DNA from: Streptomyces indicus
GTDB taxonomy: Bacteria > Actinomycetota > Actinomycetes > Streptomycetales > Streptomycetaceae
NCBI RefSeq assembly: GCF_900100315.1
Contig: NZ_FNFF01000002.1
Coordinates: 62,001-126,000 of the forward strand
Direction: 5' to 3'
Length of the DNA: 64,000 bases
Program-made: the position numbers and the translations under genes
The notes under the pieces: generated by a model
Database searches by the model: none
What the model saw: the letters and a program-made list of their open reading frames with translations, nothing else
Told to the model about the DNA's origin: nothing
Part shown: piece after piece, positions 1-9,274 of the stretch
How the letters are laid out: every line of letters starts with the position of its first letter
How positions within the stretch are numbered: the first letter of the stretch is position 1

Positions 1-113
1 CGGCGCACCGCGATCTCGTCGTCGCTCAGCCCGAACGCACGGGCCTGCACGGCCAGCGCCTCGTCGACCCGCAGGGCGAGGTCGAGCGCCCCGATCACGA
101 CGTCGTCAGTCAT
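1..113 (-). CDS. GNAT family N-acetyltransferase, N-terminal fragment (runs off the window)
   Basis: Only the first 37 or so codons are present. They start at an ATG (111-113) and read MTDDVVIGALDLALRVDEAL, followed by a region ending in EIAVRR. This acidic, helix-rich start resembles the N-terminus of single-domain GNAT acetyltransferases. The gene lies 28 bases downstream of another GNAT gene on the same strand, so the two are probably co-transcribed. The acetyl-CoA-binding part lies outside the window, so the family call is an inference from context and the N-terminus only. Confidence 0.5.
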   Translation of the reverse strand, partial: MTDDVVIGALDLALRVDEALAVQARAFGLSDDEIAVR

Positions 114-141
114 GCGGGAACCCTAACGCCCGGTACGGCGG

Positions 142-987
142 TCAGAACAGCACGCTCATGAAGGCGCCGACTTCCTCGAAGCCGACCCTGCGGTACGCGG
201 CGCGTGCGGGGGTGTTGTAGTCGTTGACGTACAGGCTGACGACGGGGGCGACGTCGGCGAGCGCATAGCGCAGGACGGCCGCCATGCCCGTGACCGACAG
301 GCCCTGGCCGCGGTACGCGGGGTCGACCCAGACGCCCTGGATCTGGCAGGCGGTGGGGGTGGCGGCGCCGATCTCGGCCTTGAAGACGACCTTGCCGTCC
401 TCGATACGGGCGAACGAGCGTCCCGCGCCGACGAGTTCGGCCACCCGCGCCTGGTAGAGGAGGCCGCCGTCGCCGGCGAGCGGGGAGACCCCGACCTCCT
501 CGGTGAACATGGCCACGCACGCCGGCATGATCACGTCCATCTCGTCCTTGCGGATCCGGCGGACGTACGGGTCGGGCGTGACGGTGTCGGGCATCCGGTC
601 CGTGACCATCAGGGGCTGGTGGGCGCGGACTTCGCGGGCGGGACCCCAATTCGGTTCGAGCAGCTTCCACAGCAGGGCGGTGGGCTCGGCCGGGCCGACG
701 ATCGAGGAGCAGCGGCGGCCGGCCCGGCGGGCGCGGTCGGCGAAGGCGCGTACGGCATCGGGGCCGGCGCAGATGGGGACGAGGTTGGCGCCCGCGTAGC
801 ACAGCGACTTCAGGGCCCCGTCCTCGTACCAGCCCCACATCTCGCCGCCGAGGCGCCACGGGTCGAGCCCCGCCACCTGGACCCTGCTGGTCACGAAGGC
901 GTTGTGCACGGGCTCGCGCTCCAGGACCTCGAGGGCGGCGTCGAGATCGCCGGGCTCGAGCACCCTGGTGGTCGTCTGGGTCAACAC
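142..987 (-). CDS. DUF4081-GNAT two-domain N-acetyltransferase
   Basis: A 281-residue protein with two halves. The N-terminal part (about residues 8-115) looks like the DUF4081 domain that precedes GNAT domains in actinobacteria. The C-terminal part (about 140-280) is a GNAT acetyltransferase with the acetyl-CoA pyrophosphate-binding loop VDPAYRGQGLS and the late block SLYVNDYNTPARAAYRRVGF. It should transfer an acetyl group from acetyl-CoA to an amine, but the substrate is unknown. Translation begins at a GTG (985-987), the only start in the conserved N-terminal stretch. It follows ispG on the same strand, but a strong terminator and a 25-bp duplication separate them, so it probably has its own promoter. 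Confidence 0.85.
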   Translation of the reverse strand: MLTQTTTRVLEPGDLDAALEVLEREPVHNAFVTSRVQVAGLDPWRLGGEMWGWYEDGALKSLCYAGANLVPICAGPDAVRAFADRARRAGRRCSSIVGPAEPTALLWKLLEPNWGPAREVRAHQPLMVTDRMPDTVTPDPYVRRIRKDEMDVIMPACVAMFTEEVGVSPLAGDGGLLYQARVAELVGAGRSFARIEDGKVVFKAEIGAATPTACQIQGVWVDPAYRGQGLSVTGMAAVLRYALADVAPVVSLYVNDYNTPARAAYRRVGFEEVGAFMSVLF

Positions 988-1121
988 GGGTCGGGGGCCT
1001 TCGCGGTACGGGTTGCGGGTCTTGGCACTGTACCTGCCGCTGTTGTGCGCCGCCCCTCGTCAGCGGGTGCGCTCATCGGTCCTGGGGCGGTACCGGGGGC
1101 GGTCTGCGGCGGTCAGGGCTG

Positions 1122-1171
1122 GAGGGTGCGCCTTCCGCGCACCCACGAGGGTGCGCCTTCCGCGTACCCAC
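1122..1171. repeat. 25-bp tandem duplication upstream of the GNAT gene
   Basis: Two adjacent 25-base units (1122-1146 and 1147-1171) differ at one base. Each begins GAGGGTGCGCCTTCCGCG. The pair lies directly beyond the ispG terminator hairpin in the direction of ispG transcription. Confidence 0.85.
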
Positions 1172-1177
1172 GGAACA

Positions 1178-1216
1178 CACCGTGCCCCGCCCGGGCGGGC
1201 CGGGCGGGGCACGGTG
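1178..1216 (-). terminator. Hairpin terminator downstream of ispG
   Basis: A perfect 16-bp inverted repeat (1178-1193 and 1201-1216) encloses a 7-base loop, 18 bases beyond the ispG stop codon. There is no T-tract, as is usual for GC-rich actinomycete terminators. Confidence 0.75.
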
Positions 1217-1234
1217 AAGCGCAGGGGTGGCGGG

Positions 1235-2392
1235 TCAGCCGGCGACCGAGACCGACGGCTCGCCCGACATCACGCCGTCCTTCTCCATCTGCTCGGCGAT
1301 CTTCAGCGCCTCTTCGATCAGGGTCTCGACGATCTTCGACTCCGGGACGGTCTTGATGACCTCGCCCTTGACGAAGATCTGGCCCTTGCCGTTGCCGGAG
1401 GCGACGCCGAGGTCGGCCTCGCGGGCCTCGCCCGGACCGTTGACGACGCAGCCCATGACGGCGACGCGGAGCGGGACCTCCATGCCTTCGAGGCCGGCGG
1501 TCACCTCGTCGGCCAGCTTGTAGACGTCGACCTGGGCGCGGCCGCAGGACGGGCAGGAGACGATCTCCAGGCGGCGCTGGCGCAGGTTGAGCGACTCCAG
1601 GATCTGGATGCCGACCTTGACCTCCTCGGCCGGGGGCGCGCTCAGCGAGACGCGGATGGTGTCGCCGATGCCCTCCGACAGGAGCGCGCCGAAGGCGACG
1701 GCCGACTTGATGGTGCCCTGGAAGGCGGGGCCCGCCTCGGTGACGCCGAGGTGCAGCGGGTAGTCGCACTGGGCGGCGAGCTGGCGGTAGGCGTTGACCA
1801 TCACGACCGGGTCGTTGTGCTTCACCGAGATCTTGATGTCGCGGAAGCCGTGCTCCTCGAAGAGGGAGGCCTCCCACAGGGCCGACTCGACCAGCGCCTC
1901 GGGCGTGGCCTTGCCGTACTTCTTCAGGAGGCGGGCGTCGAGCGAACCGGCGTTGACCCCGATGCGGATCGGGGTGCCGTGGTCCTTCGCCGCCTGGGCG
2001 ATCTCCTTGACCTTGTCGTCGAACTGCTTGATGTTGCCCGGGTTGACGCGGACCGCCGCGCAGCCGGCCTCGATCGCGGCGAACACGTACTTCGGCTGGA
2101 AGTGGATGTCGGCGATCACGGGGATCTGCGACTTCTTCGCGATGGTGGCCAGCGCGTCCGCGTCGTCCTGCGTCGGGCAGGCCACGCGCACGATCTGGCA
2201 GCCGGAGGCGGTGAGCTCGGCGATCTGCTGGAGCGTGGCGCCGATGTCGGACGTGCGCGTCGTGGTCATCGACTGCACGGAGACGGGCGCGTCGCCGCCG
2301 ACCGCCACGGTGCCGACCTGGATCTGCCGCGAGCGGCGGCGCTCGGCGAGCTTGACCGGTACGGACGGCATTCCCAGAGAAATCGCAGTCAT
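1235..2392 (-). CDS. ispG: Flavodoxin-dependent (E)-4-hydroxy-3-methylbut-2-enyl-diphosphate synthase
   Basis: IspG (GcpE), 385 residues, converts 2-C-methylerythritol 2,4-cyclodiphosphate to HMBPP, the penultimate step of the MEP isoprenoid pathway, in the cytosol. The N-terminal TIM-barrel has the typical start ([19 protein letters not shown]). The C-terminal domain carries the [4Fe-4S] cysteines in [10 protein letters not shown] and [11 protein letters not shown]. Length and start (ATG at 2390-2392) match the family. It lies downstream of rseP and dxr on the same strand, the usual actinobacterial arrangement, though a 171-base gap leaves room for a separate promoter. A strong hairpin ends the unit. 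Confidence 0.97.
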   Translation of the reverse strand: MTAISLGMPSVPVKLAERRRSRQIQVGTVAVGGDAPVSVQSMTTTRTSDIGATLQQIAELTASGCQIVRVACPTQDDADALATIAKKSQIPVIADIHFQPKYVFAAIEAGCAAVRVNPGNIKQFDDKVKEIAQAAKDHGTPIRIGVNAGSLDARLLKKYGKATPEALVESALWEASLFEEHGFRDIKISVKHNDPVVMVNAYRQLAAQCDYPLHLGVTEAGPAFQGTIKSAVAFGALLSEGIGDTIRVSLSAPPAEEVKVGIQILESLNLRQRRLEIVSCPSCGRAQVDVYKLADEVTAGLEGMEVPLRVAVMGCVVNGPGEAREADLGVASGNGKGQIFVKGEVIKTVPESKIVETLIEEALKIAEQMEKDGVMSGEPSVSVAG

Positions 2393-2563
2393 CTGCTGTG
2401 CAACCCCAAGGTGTGGAGGTGTGGATCAAGGTCCCGGGATGGGCGGGCTCCAGCGTTCGAGATTACGCCACGGCCGGGTGCCCGGGCACACCGCGGCCGT
2501 CCCTCCCACCCGAAGGGGGTGGCCGGACACCAAGGGTGCCCGGCCACGGTGGACAACGGGTGA

Positions 2564-3865
2564 TCAGCTGATCGTCACCGGGTTGACGACGTCGGCGATC
2601 AGGACGAGCAGGGTGAAGCAGACGAAGATGCCGGCCACCACGTACGCGACGGGCATCAGCTTCGCCACGTCGAACGGCCCCGGGTCGGGCCGCTTGAACA
2701 GCCGGGCCACCTTGCGCCGCACCGACTCCCACAGCGCACCCGCGATGTGGCCGCCGTCCAGCGGGAGCAGCGGGAGCATGTTGAAGAGGAACAGCGACAG
2801 GTTGAAGCCCGCGACCAGGAACAGCATCATCGCGATCTGGTTCTCCGGCGGGATGTCGAGCGTGAACACCTCGCCGCCCACGCGGGCCGCACCGACCACG
2901 CCCATCGGGGAGTCCTGCCCCCGCTCCCCGTCGCCGAAGGCCGCGTCCCACAGGTCGGGGATCTTCGACGGGAGCGCGATCAGCGACTCCACACCGTTCT
3001 GCATCATCTCGCCCATGCGGTCCACGGACTCGGTGAAGGACTGCTCGACGATGCCGGAGGCCGGCGTGAAGCCGAGGAAGCCGGCGTCCACGTACTGGCC
3101 CTCGACGTAGCCGCCGTCGCCGTCGGTCTTGCTGACCTGGTTCTTGATCAGGGTCGCGTGCAGGACCTTCTCGGCGCCGTCGCGCTCGACCGTGATGGTG
3201 GCGGGTCCGATGGTGTCGCGGATACGGGACTGGAGCGTGCCCCAGTCGTCGATCCGCTCCCCGTTGAACGCCACGATCTTGTCGCCGGCCTTCAGGCCCG
3301 CGGCCTTGGCGGGCGCGGGGGTGTCGCCCTTCTTGCAGGACGTGCGGTTCTCGCTGGCGGAGATGACGCAGTCGGAGACCCGGCCGACGTTGGTCGTCTG
3401 CTCGTTCCAGCCGAAGGTCATCAGGACGCCGAGGAAGATCGCCACGGCCAGGATCAGGTTCATGAACGGTCCGGCGAACATGACGATCACGCGCTTCCAC
3501 GGCTTGCGCGTGTAGAACAGCCGCGTCTCGTCGCCGGGCCTCAGCTCCTCGAAGGCCGCCGAGCGGGCGTCCTCGATCATGCCGCGCCACGGCGAGGTGG
3601 AGCGCGCTTCGAGCTTCCCGTCGGGACCGGGCGGGAACATGCCGATCATGCGGATGTAGCCGCCGAGCGGAATGGCCTTGATGCCGTACTCGGTCTCGCC
3701 CTTCTTGCGCGACCAGATGGTGGGCCCGAAGCCGACCATGTACTGCGGCACGCGGATCCCGAAGAGCTTGGCCGTGGACAGGTGCCCCAGTTCATGCCAG
3801 GCGATCGAGAACAGCAGGCCGATCACGAAGACGACTATGCCGAGGATCATCATCAAGGTCGTCAT
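2564..3865 (-). CDS. rseP: RIP metalloprotease RseP-like site-2 protease (M50)
   Basis: An integral membrane zinc protease of 433 residues that cleaves transmembrane substrates within the bilayer. In this family these are often anti-sigma factors or signal-peptide remnants. The first membrane segment holds the zinc-binding HELGH motif (residues 24-28). A PDZ domain occupies the middle (around [17 protein letters not shown]). The third catalytic element, LPLDGGH, lies near the C-terminus, followed by two more membrane segments. The start codon overlaps the dxr stop by 4 bases (ATGA, 3862-3865), so the two genes are translationally coupled. Substrates cannot be inferred from the window. Confidence 0.95.
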   Translation of the reverse strand: MTTLMMILGIVVFVIGLLFSIAWHELGHLSTAKLFGIRVPQYMVGFGPTIWSRKKGETEYGIKAIPLGGYIRMIGMFPPGPDGKLEARSTSPWRGMIEDARSAAFEELRPGDETRLFYTRKPWKRVIVMFAGPFMNLILAVAIFLGVLMTFGWNEQTTNVGRVSDCVISASENRTSCKKGDTPAPAKAAGLKAGDKIVAFNGERIDDWGTLQSRIRDTIGPATITVERDGAEKVLHATLIKNQVSKTDGDGGYVEGQYVDAGFLGFTPASGIVEQSFTESVDRMGEMMQNGVESLIALPSKIPDLWDAAFGDGERGQDSPMGVVGAARVGGEVFTLDIPPENQIAMMLFLVAGFNLSLFLFNMLPLLPLDGGHIAGALWESVRRKVARLFKRPDPGPFDVAKLMPVAYVVAGIFVCFTLLVLIADVVNPVTIS

Positions 3866-5154
3866 GCACGAGCCTCCGCGGTCGTCCGGTCGCTGTCCCT
3901 GAGGTCGGTACGGGTGGTCAGTCCCGCCCGTTCACGGGCCCGGGCGCGCGCCCAGGTCTCCGCTTCGAGGACGTCCGCGACGGTCAGGGAAGTTCCCGCG
4001 GCGGGTGTGCCGTGTTCGGCGACGACCTCGGTGACGGTCTCCATGATCCCGTTGAAGGGCAGCGCGCCCTTCAGGAAGGCCGCCACGCACTCCTCGTTGG
4101 CGGCATTGAACACCGCCGGGGCCGTCCCTGCGAGCTCCCCCACGTGCCGGGCGAGCCCCACCGCCGGGAAGGCCTCGGTGTCGAGCGGGAAGAACTCCCA
4201 GCTGGAGGCCTTGGTCCAGTCGAAGGCGGGGGCCGCGTCGGGGATGCGCTCGGGCCAGCCGATGCCGATCGCGATCGGGCCGCGCATGTCCGGCGGGGTG
4301 GCCTGGGCGAGGGTGGAGCCGTCGGTGAACTCGACCATGGAGTGCACGTACGACTGCGGGTGGACGACGACCTCGATGCGGTCGAAGGGGATGTCGTAGA
4401 GGAGGTGCGCCTCGATGACCTCCAGGCCCTTGTTGACCAGCGTCGCGCTGTTGACGGTGATGACCGGGCCCATGGCCCAGGTGGGGTGCGCGAGCGCGTC
4501 CTCGGGCGTGACGTCCGCGAGTTCCGCCTTCGTACGGCCGCGGAAGGGGCCGCCGGACGCGGTGACGACGAGCTTGCGGACGTCGGCGCGGGTGCCGGCG
4601 GCGAGCGCCTGGAACAGGGCCGCGTGCTCGGAGTCCACCGGGATGATCTGGCCGGGCTTGGCCAGCGCCTTGACCAGCGGGCCGCCGACGATCAGCGACT
4701 CCTTGTTGGCGAGGGCGAGGGTGCGGCCGGCTTCGAGGGCGGCGAGGGTGGGGGCGAGACCGATCGAGCCCGTGATGCCGTTGAGCACGGTGTGGCAGGC
4801 GGAGGCCGCGACCTCGGTGGCGGCGTCCGGGCCGGCCAGGATCTCGGGGAGCGCGTCGCTTCCGTACTGCTCCTTCAGCGCTTCGCGCAGCGCGGGCACG
4901 GCCGCCTCCTGCGCGACGGCGACGGTGCGCACGTCCAGCTGCCGGGCCTGCTCGGCGAGGAGCCCCGGCCGGCCGCCGTTCGCGGACAGGGCCGTGACCT
5001 TGAACCGGTCCGGGTTGCGCAGGACGAGGTCGACGGCCTGCGTGCCGATCGAGCCGGTGGAGCCGAGGATCGCGATCTCGCGGGGTCCGTCGTCGGCGGA
5101 CACCGGGTCGAAGACCAGATGCGGGTCGGCGAGGGGGGCTGGACTGTCGCTCAT
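3862..5154 (-). CDS. dxr: 1-deoxy-D-xylulose-5-phosphate reductoisomerase
   Basis: Dxr (IspC), 430 residues, catalyses NADPH-dependent rearrangement and reduction of DXP to MEP, the first committed MEP-pathway step. The NADPH-binding glycine loop GSTGSIG (residues 31-37) is followed by [12 protein letters not shown] and the metal/substrate motif [11 protein letters not shown], and by the flexible-loop region [19 protein letters not shown]. An N-terminal extension of about 25 residues precedes the Rossmann fold, as in other streptomycetes. It is coupled to rseP by a 4-base overlap and starts 54 bases after the AftA-like gene ends, so all three may share a transcript. Confidence 0.97.
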   Translation of the reverse strand: MSDSPAPLADPHLVFDPVSADDGPREIAILGSTGSIGTQAVDLVLRNPDRFKVTALSANGGRPGLLAEQARQLDVRTVAVAQEAAVPALREALKEQYGSDALPEILAGPDAATEVAASACHTVLNGITGSIGLAPTLAALEAGRTLALANKESLIVGGPLVKALAKPGQIIPVDSEHAALFQALAAGTRADVRKLVVTASGGPFRGRTKAELADVTPEDALAHPTWAMGPVITVNSATLVNKGLEVIEAHLLYDIPFDRIEVVVHPQSYVHSMVEFTDGSTLAQATPPDMRGPIAIGIGWPERIPDAAPAFDWTKASSWEFFPLDTEAFPAVGLARHVGELAGTAPAVFNAANEECVAAFLKGALPFNGIMETVTEVVAEHGTPAAGTSLTVADVLEAETWARARARERAGLTTRTDLRDSDRTTAEARA

Positions 5155-5208
5155 TCCCCCATTGTTGCCCCTTCTCCTGTGCTCCCAGGACCCGGTGTCA
5201 CCTTTCCC

Positions 5209-7041
5209 CTACGTATGGATCACTTCCTTCCGCACCAGCACGGTGTACGGGCCGACGTCGCGGCGTGCGAAGGCGGCGGGGGCGAAGAGGGCGGCAGGAA
5301 GGCGCGTGGGGAGTGCGATGCGGTTGGGCTGGTGCGGGTAGTTGTCGCGGCCGAGCCCGATCGCGTACGCGCCCGCGGTCCGGCGCAGCACGAAGACGTC
5401 CGGGGCGTCGTACGGGCCGTGGTCGAGCCGGGCGGTGAAGGCGGCCGGGTCGTCGAGCCGTGACCAGCGCCGCACTTCCTCGGTGCGGCCCGCGAAGTCG
5501 GCCAGCGGGTGGGCGTAGACCGGTTCGGCGGTCAGGTAGCCGTGGAAGGGGGCGCCGGACAGGAGGCGGTACTGGTCGGTGAGGACGGTGAGGTCCTGCG
5601 GCGGGCGGCCGGTGAGCTGCCCGATCGTGCGGATCAGATCGGCGGGCGGGCGCGGTCCGCGGGCGTGGTCGAACTCCTCGCGCAGGTGCACCGGGACGTT
5701 CTGCACGACGGAGAGCGCGAGGACGGTCGCCACGGCGGCGACGGCCACGGGCCGTGCCTGCTCGCGCAGCCTCCGTACGGCTGCCGCGGCGGCGCAGACC
5801 CCAGCGGCGTACAGCGCGGCGAACAGGACCGGATGCACGCGGAAGGACAGCAGGCTCGCGCCGGCCAGGACCGCCAACTGACTGAGCAGACACCAGAGAT
5901 AACAGGCGCCGACCAGGAGGAGCAGGGCGCGGGCGAGGGTGTCGCGGCGGGCGCGGGCGAGCAGCCAGACCGTGCCGGCCAGGCAGAGCAGACCCGTGAC
6001 GGACACCTCGGTCATCGGCAGCGGGAAGGAGGTCTGCTGGACGGGGATGAAGCGCAGGGCGGGGTTGCGGGGCATCCCGGCGGGCAGTGCGGCGGCGAGA
6101 TACGGGCCCCAGACGACGAGGATCAGGGGCAGGGCGGTCCCGGCCACGGTGAGCAGGCGCAGGAGCTGGGTGCGCGGGCCGTGGCGGCGGGCGAGCGTGG
6201 CCGCCATGACCGTCAGGGCGAAGGCCCAGAACGCGGCGAGGAGGGTGTACGTCAGCGAGGCGAGGCCCAGGTAAAGGCCGCAGCCGAGCAGGGCGGCGCG
6301 TGGGGTGCGGCGGGCGGCGAGGGCGCGGTACGCGAGGACGGCGAGCGGCGGCATGGGGGCGACGACCAGCCAGGCGTACGGCTCGTGCACCCCGAACGCC
6401 GGGGCCTGGAACGCGCTCAGAAGGGTGGCCACCGCGAGGGGCAGGGCGAGCCGGGGCCGCACGATGCGGGTCCACAGCCCGTGGGCGAGTGCGGTGCCGA
6501 GGGCCATCGTGGTGATCGCGGCCGGCTTGTACGCGGTCCACGCCTCCACCCCGGCGAGGTCGGCCGCGCGGCCGGTGAGCCAGAACCAGGCGGGCGGGTA
6601 GAGCGGGGGCAGCCCGTCGAAGTTGTAGTCGGCCAGGCCCGCTCCGGCCGCGTAGCGCGTCACGTACTGCGTACGGAACTGGTTGTCGCTCGCGAGCCCG
6701 CCGAGGTAGAGCGGGGTGCCGTGCAGGGGCAGCGCGAGGATCGCGGTGGGCAGGGCGCCGAGCAGAGGGTACGCGGCGAGCCCGGGCCGGCCGCGCAGCG
6801 CGAGGCAGGCGAGGGCGGCCAGGAGCGCCGCGGTGGTGGTGGCGGTCGCGACGGCGTCGGCGCGGGTGGGTTCGGCCACGGGGAAGCGGGCGGCGGCGAA
6901 CTGCACGAGCAGGCTCGCGGCCACGGCGAGCACGGCGCCGAGGAGCAGGTGCGGCCGGGCGGTGGTGGTGTCCGGGGCCGTGGCGGGGCGCTCCGTCGGC
7001 CGGGCGGCGGAGGCGCGTGGGTGGGTGAGGGTGGCGGTCAT
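5209..7041 (-). CDS. Polytopic membrane protein related to AftA-type arabinofuranosyltransferases
   Basis: A 610-residue protein with about a dozen hydrophobic segments and a soluble C-terminal portion (from about residue 440). After the third hydrophobic segment the loop contains SDNQFRTQYVTRYA and LPPLYPPAWFW. These resemble the conserved loop of the mycobacterial galactan 5-O-arabinofuranosyltransferase AftA (GT-C fold, decaprenyl-phosphoarabinose donor). Streptomycetes lack mycobacterial arabinogalactan, so the substrate is probably another cell-surface glycan. The assignment rests on motif resemblance and topology. The gene is directly upstream of dxr, whose pathway supplies polyprenyl carriers. 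Confidence 0.65.
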   Translation of the reverse strand: MTATLTHPRASAARPTERPATAPDTTTARPHLLLGAVLAVAASLLVQFAAARFPVAEPTRADAVATATTTAALLAALACLALRGRPGLAAYPLLGALPTAILALPLHGTPLYLGGLASDNQFRTQYVTRYAAGAGLADYNFDGLPPLYPPAWFWLTGRAADLAGVEAWTAYKPAAITTMALGTALAHGLWTRIVRPRLALPLAVATLLSAFQAPAFGVHEPYAWLVVAPMPPLAVLAYRALAARRTPRAALLGCGLYLGLASLTYTLLAAFWAFALTVMAATLARRHGPRTQLLRLLTVAGTALPLILVVWGPYLAAALPAGMPRNPALRFIPVQQTSFPLPMTEVSVTGLLCLAGTVWLLARARRDTLARALLLLVGACYLWCLLSQLAVLAGASLLSFRVHPVLFAALYAAGVCAAAAAVRRLREQARPVAVAAVATVLALSVVQNVPVHLREEFDHARGPRPPADLIRTIGQLTGRPPQDLTVLTDQYRLLSGAPFHGYLTAEPVYAHPLADFAGRTEEVRRWSRLDDPAAFTARLDHGPYDAPDVFVLRRTAGAYAIGLGRDNYPHQPNRIALPTRLPAALFAPAAFARRDVGPYTVLVRKEVIHT

Positions 7042-7103
7042 GCCCTCGCAAACGAGGGCGAATGGGCCGAAGTTGACCCGTTATGCCAACCCTTCATCCA
7101 CTT

Positions 7104-7135
7104 GTCGCCGGGCGGCCACCTGACCGCCCGGCGAC
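7104..7135 (-). terminator. Hairpin terminator after the acyl-CoA dehydrogenase
   Basis: A perfect 12-bp inverted repeat (7104-7115 and 7124-7135) with an 8-base loop, 7 bases beyond the stop codon of the acyl-CoA dehydrogenase. Confidence 0.7.
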
Positions 7136-7142
7136 GGTCGGC

Positions 7143-9080
7143 TCAGCGGATCGGCCGGTGCACGTTGTCCGTCTTCGACGGTCCGGGGGCCGCGTCCGCG
7201 ATCCACGGCCCCTCGCCGCTCAGGTCGACGATCCCGCTCTCCAGCCACGTGTACGTACCGGACAGGACTCCCTTGACCACCTTGCGGTCCAGGTCGTCGG
7301 TGTTGGTCCACAGCCGGTTGAAGAGCTCGTCGACGCGGATGCGGGACTGGCGGCAGAAGACATCGGCCAGTTGGTAGGCCTCGCGGCCGTACTCCTCGGT
7401 GGTGCGCAGGAGTTCGGCGCGGACGCAGGCCGCGCTCATCGCGAAGAGCTCCGCGCCGATGTCGACGATGCGGCCGAGGAAGCCCTGCTTGGTCTCCATG
7501 CGGCCCTGCCAGCGGGACATCGCGTAGAAGGTGGAGCGGGCGAGCTTGCGCGAGGTGCGTTCCACGAAGCGGAGGTGCCCGGACAGGTCGGCGTGCCCGT
7601 CCGGGTGGAACTCCCCGTACGTGCGCGGGAGTTGGCCCGGGCCCGCGACCAGCTTCGGCAGCCAGCGCGCATAGAAGCCGCCGGCCCGCGCGCCCGCCTT
7701 CGCCTTGTCGGACAGGGACTTGTCCGGGTCGATGAGGTCGCCCGCCACCTTGAGGTGGGCGTCCACGGCCTCGCGGGCGATGAGCAGGTGCATGATCTCG
7801 GTCGAGCCCTCGAAGATGCGGTTGATCCGCAGGTCGCGCAGGACCTGCTCGGCGGGGACGGCGCGTTCGCCGCGGGCGGCGAGCGACTCCGCCGTCTCGA
7901 AGCCGCGGCCGCCGCGGATCTGGACGAGCTCGTCGGCGATCAGCCAGGCCATCTCGGAGCCGTACAGCTTGGCGAGTGCGGCCTCGATGCGGATGTCGTT
8001 GCGGTCCTCGTCGGCCATCTGCGAGGAGAGGTCGAGGATCGCCTCCAGGGCGAAGGTCGTGGCCGCGATGAAGGAGATCTTGCTGCCGACGGCCTCGTGG
8101 TGCGCCACCGGCTTGCCCCACTGCTCGCGCTCCCCCGACCACTCGCGGGCGATCTTCAGGCACCACTTGCCCGCGCCCACGCACATGGCGGGCAGGGAGA
8201 GCCGGCCGGTGTTGAGGGTCGTCAGGGCGATCTTCAGGCCGGCGCCCTCGGGGCCGATCCGGTTCGCCGCGGGCACCCTGACCTGGTGGAAGCGTGTGAC
8301 GCCGTTCTCCAGGCCGCGCAGCCCCATGAAGGCGTTGCGGTGCTCGACCGTGACGCCCTCGGCCGCCGCCTCGACGACGAACGCGGTGATTCCGCCCTTG
8401 TGGCCCTCGGACTTCGGGACCCGCGCCATCACCACCAGCAGATCCGCGACGACCCCGTTCGTGGTCCACAGCTTCACGCCGTCGAGGATGTAGTCCTCGC
8501 CGTCGGGGGTGGCGGTGGTGGCCAGCCGCGCGGGGTCGGAGCCGACGTCGGGCTCGGTGAGCAGGAACGCGGAGATGTCCGTACGGGCCAGGCGCGGCAG
8601 GAAGGCGTCCTTCTGCTCCTGGGTGCCGAAGAGCTTCAGCGGCTGCGGGACGCCGATGGACTGGTGGGCCGAGAGCAGCGCGCCGAGCGCCGGGTTGGCG
8701 GAGCCGACGAGGGCGAGGGCCTTGTTGTAGTAGACCTGCGTCAGGCCGAGCCCGCCGTACTTCGTGTCGATCTTCATGCCGAGGGCGCCGAGCTCCTTGA
8801 GCCCGTTGATCACCTCGTCGGGGATCCGCGCCTCGCGCTCGATCCGCGCCCCGTCGATCCGCGTCTCGCAGAAGTCCCGCAGTTTGGCGAGGAATTCCTC
8901 ACCCCGCCGGGCGTCCTCGTCGGGGGGCATCGGATGCGGGTGGACCAGGTCGAGCCGGAAGCGGCCGAGGAACAGCTCCTTGGCGAAGCTGGGTTTGCGC
9001 CAGTCCTGCTCGCGGGCGGCCTCGGCGACCTGGCGGGCCTCGCGCTCGCTCACGGACGGTTTCTGCGGTGCTGCGCTCAT
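7143..9080 (-). CDS. Acyl-CoA dehydrogenase (FadE-type, long form)
   Basis: An FAD-dependent acyl-CoA dehydrogenase of 645 residues, longer than the usual 380-400 because of extra C-terminal helices. It should introduce the alpha-beta double bond in beta-oxidation. Seen in order: an N-terminal helical domain, the FAD/substrate region AFLLTEPDVGSDPARL, WTTNGVVADLLVVMAR, FMGLRGLENGVTRF, and RINRIFEGSTEIMHLLIARE. The last holds the Glu that serves as catalytic base in most family members. Its start (ATG at 9078-9080) is separated by 172 bases from the kinase gene upstream. Substrate chain length cannot be read from sequence. Confidence 0.92.
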   Translation of the reverse strand: MSAAPQKPSVSEREARQVAEAAREQDWRKPSFAKELFLGRFRLDLVHPHPMPPDEDARRGEEFLAKLRDFCETRIDGARIEREARIPDEVINGLKELGALGMKIDTKYGGLGLTQVYYNKALALVGSANPALGALLSAHQSIGVPQPLKLFGTQEQKDAFLPRLARTDISAFLLTEPDVGSDPARLATTATPDGEDYILDGVKLWTTNGVVADLLVVMARVPKSEGHKGGITAFVVEAAAEGVTVEHRNAFMGLRGLENGVTRFHQVRVPAANRIGPEGAGLKIALTTLNTGRLSLPAMCVGAGKWCLKIAREWSGEREQWGKPVAHHEAVGSKISFIAATTFALEAILDLSSQMADEDRNDIRIEAALAKLYGSEMAWLIADELVQIRGGRGFETAESLAARGERAVPAEQVLRDLRINRIFEGSTEIMHLLIAREAVDAHLKVAGDLIDPDKSLSDKAKAGARAGGFYARWLPKLVAGPGQLPRTYGEFHPDGHADLSGHLRFVERTSRKLARSTFYAMSRWQGRMETKQGFLGRIVDIGAELFAMSAACVRAELLRTTEEYGREAYQLADVFCRQSRIRVDELFNRLWTNTDDLDRKVVKGVLSGTYTWLESGIVDLSGEGPWIADAAPGPSKTDNVHRPIR

Positions 9081-9226
9081 CCAGGCTCACCTCGCCGCGA
9101 AGAGGGCTTCCGGGCCGGTTGGCCCGATCTTGCCCCGGTCGGTTACTGGCTGGTGCTACTGGATCGTTGGTACCCGATTCGTCCCCGGGCCACCAGTCCT
9201 CTTGCAGCGTTCGCGCGAGCGGTGCA

Positions 9227-9274
9227 GGTCAGGCGTGGCCCCCGTCCTCCGGTCAGGCGTCGCCCCCGCCCTGC
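9227..9274. repeat. 24-bp tandem duplication of the kinase 3' end
   Basis: Two adjacent 24-base units (9227-9250 and 9251-9274) both begin GGTCAGGCGT. The right unit contains the stop codon of the kinase gene (TCA at 9253-9255 on the plus strand) and the left unit repeats it outside the gene. Confidence 0.75.

Noticed and set aside
2519..2547. Hairpin between rseP and ispG as an operon terminator
   Set aside because: The stem is only 8 bp with a 13-base loop, in a background where such stems are common. It is not strong enough to call.
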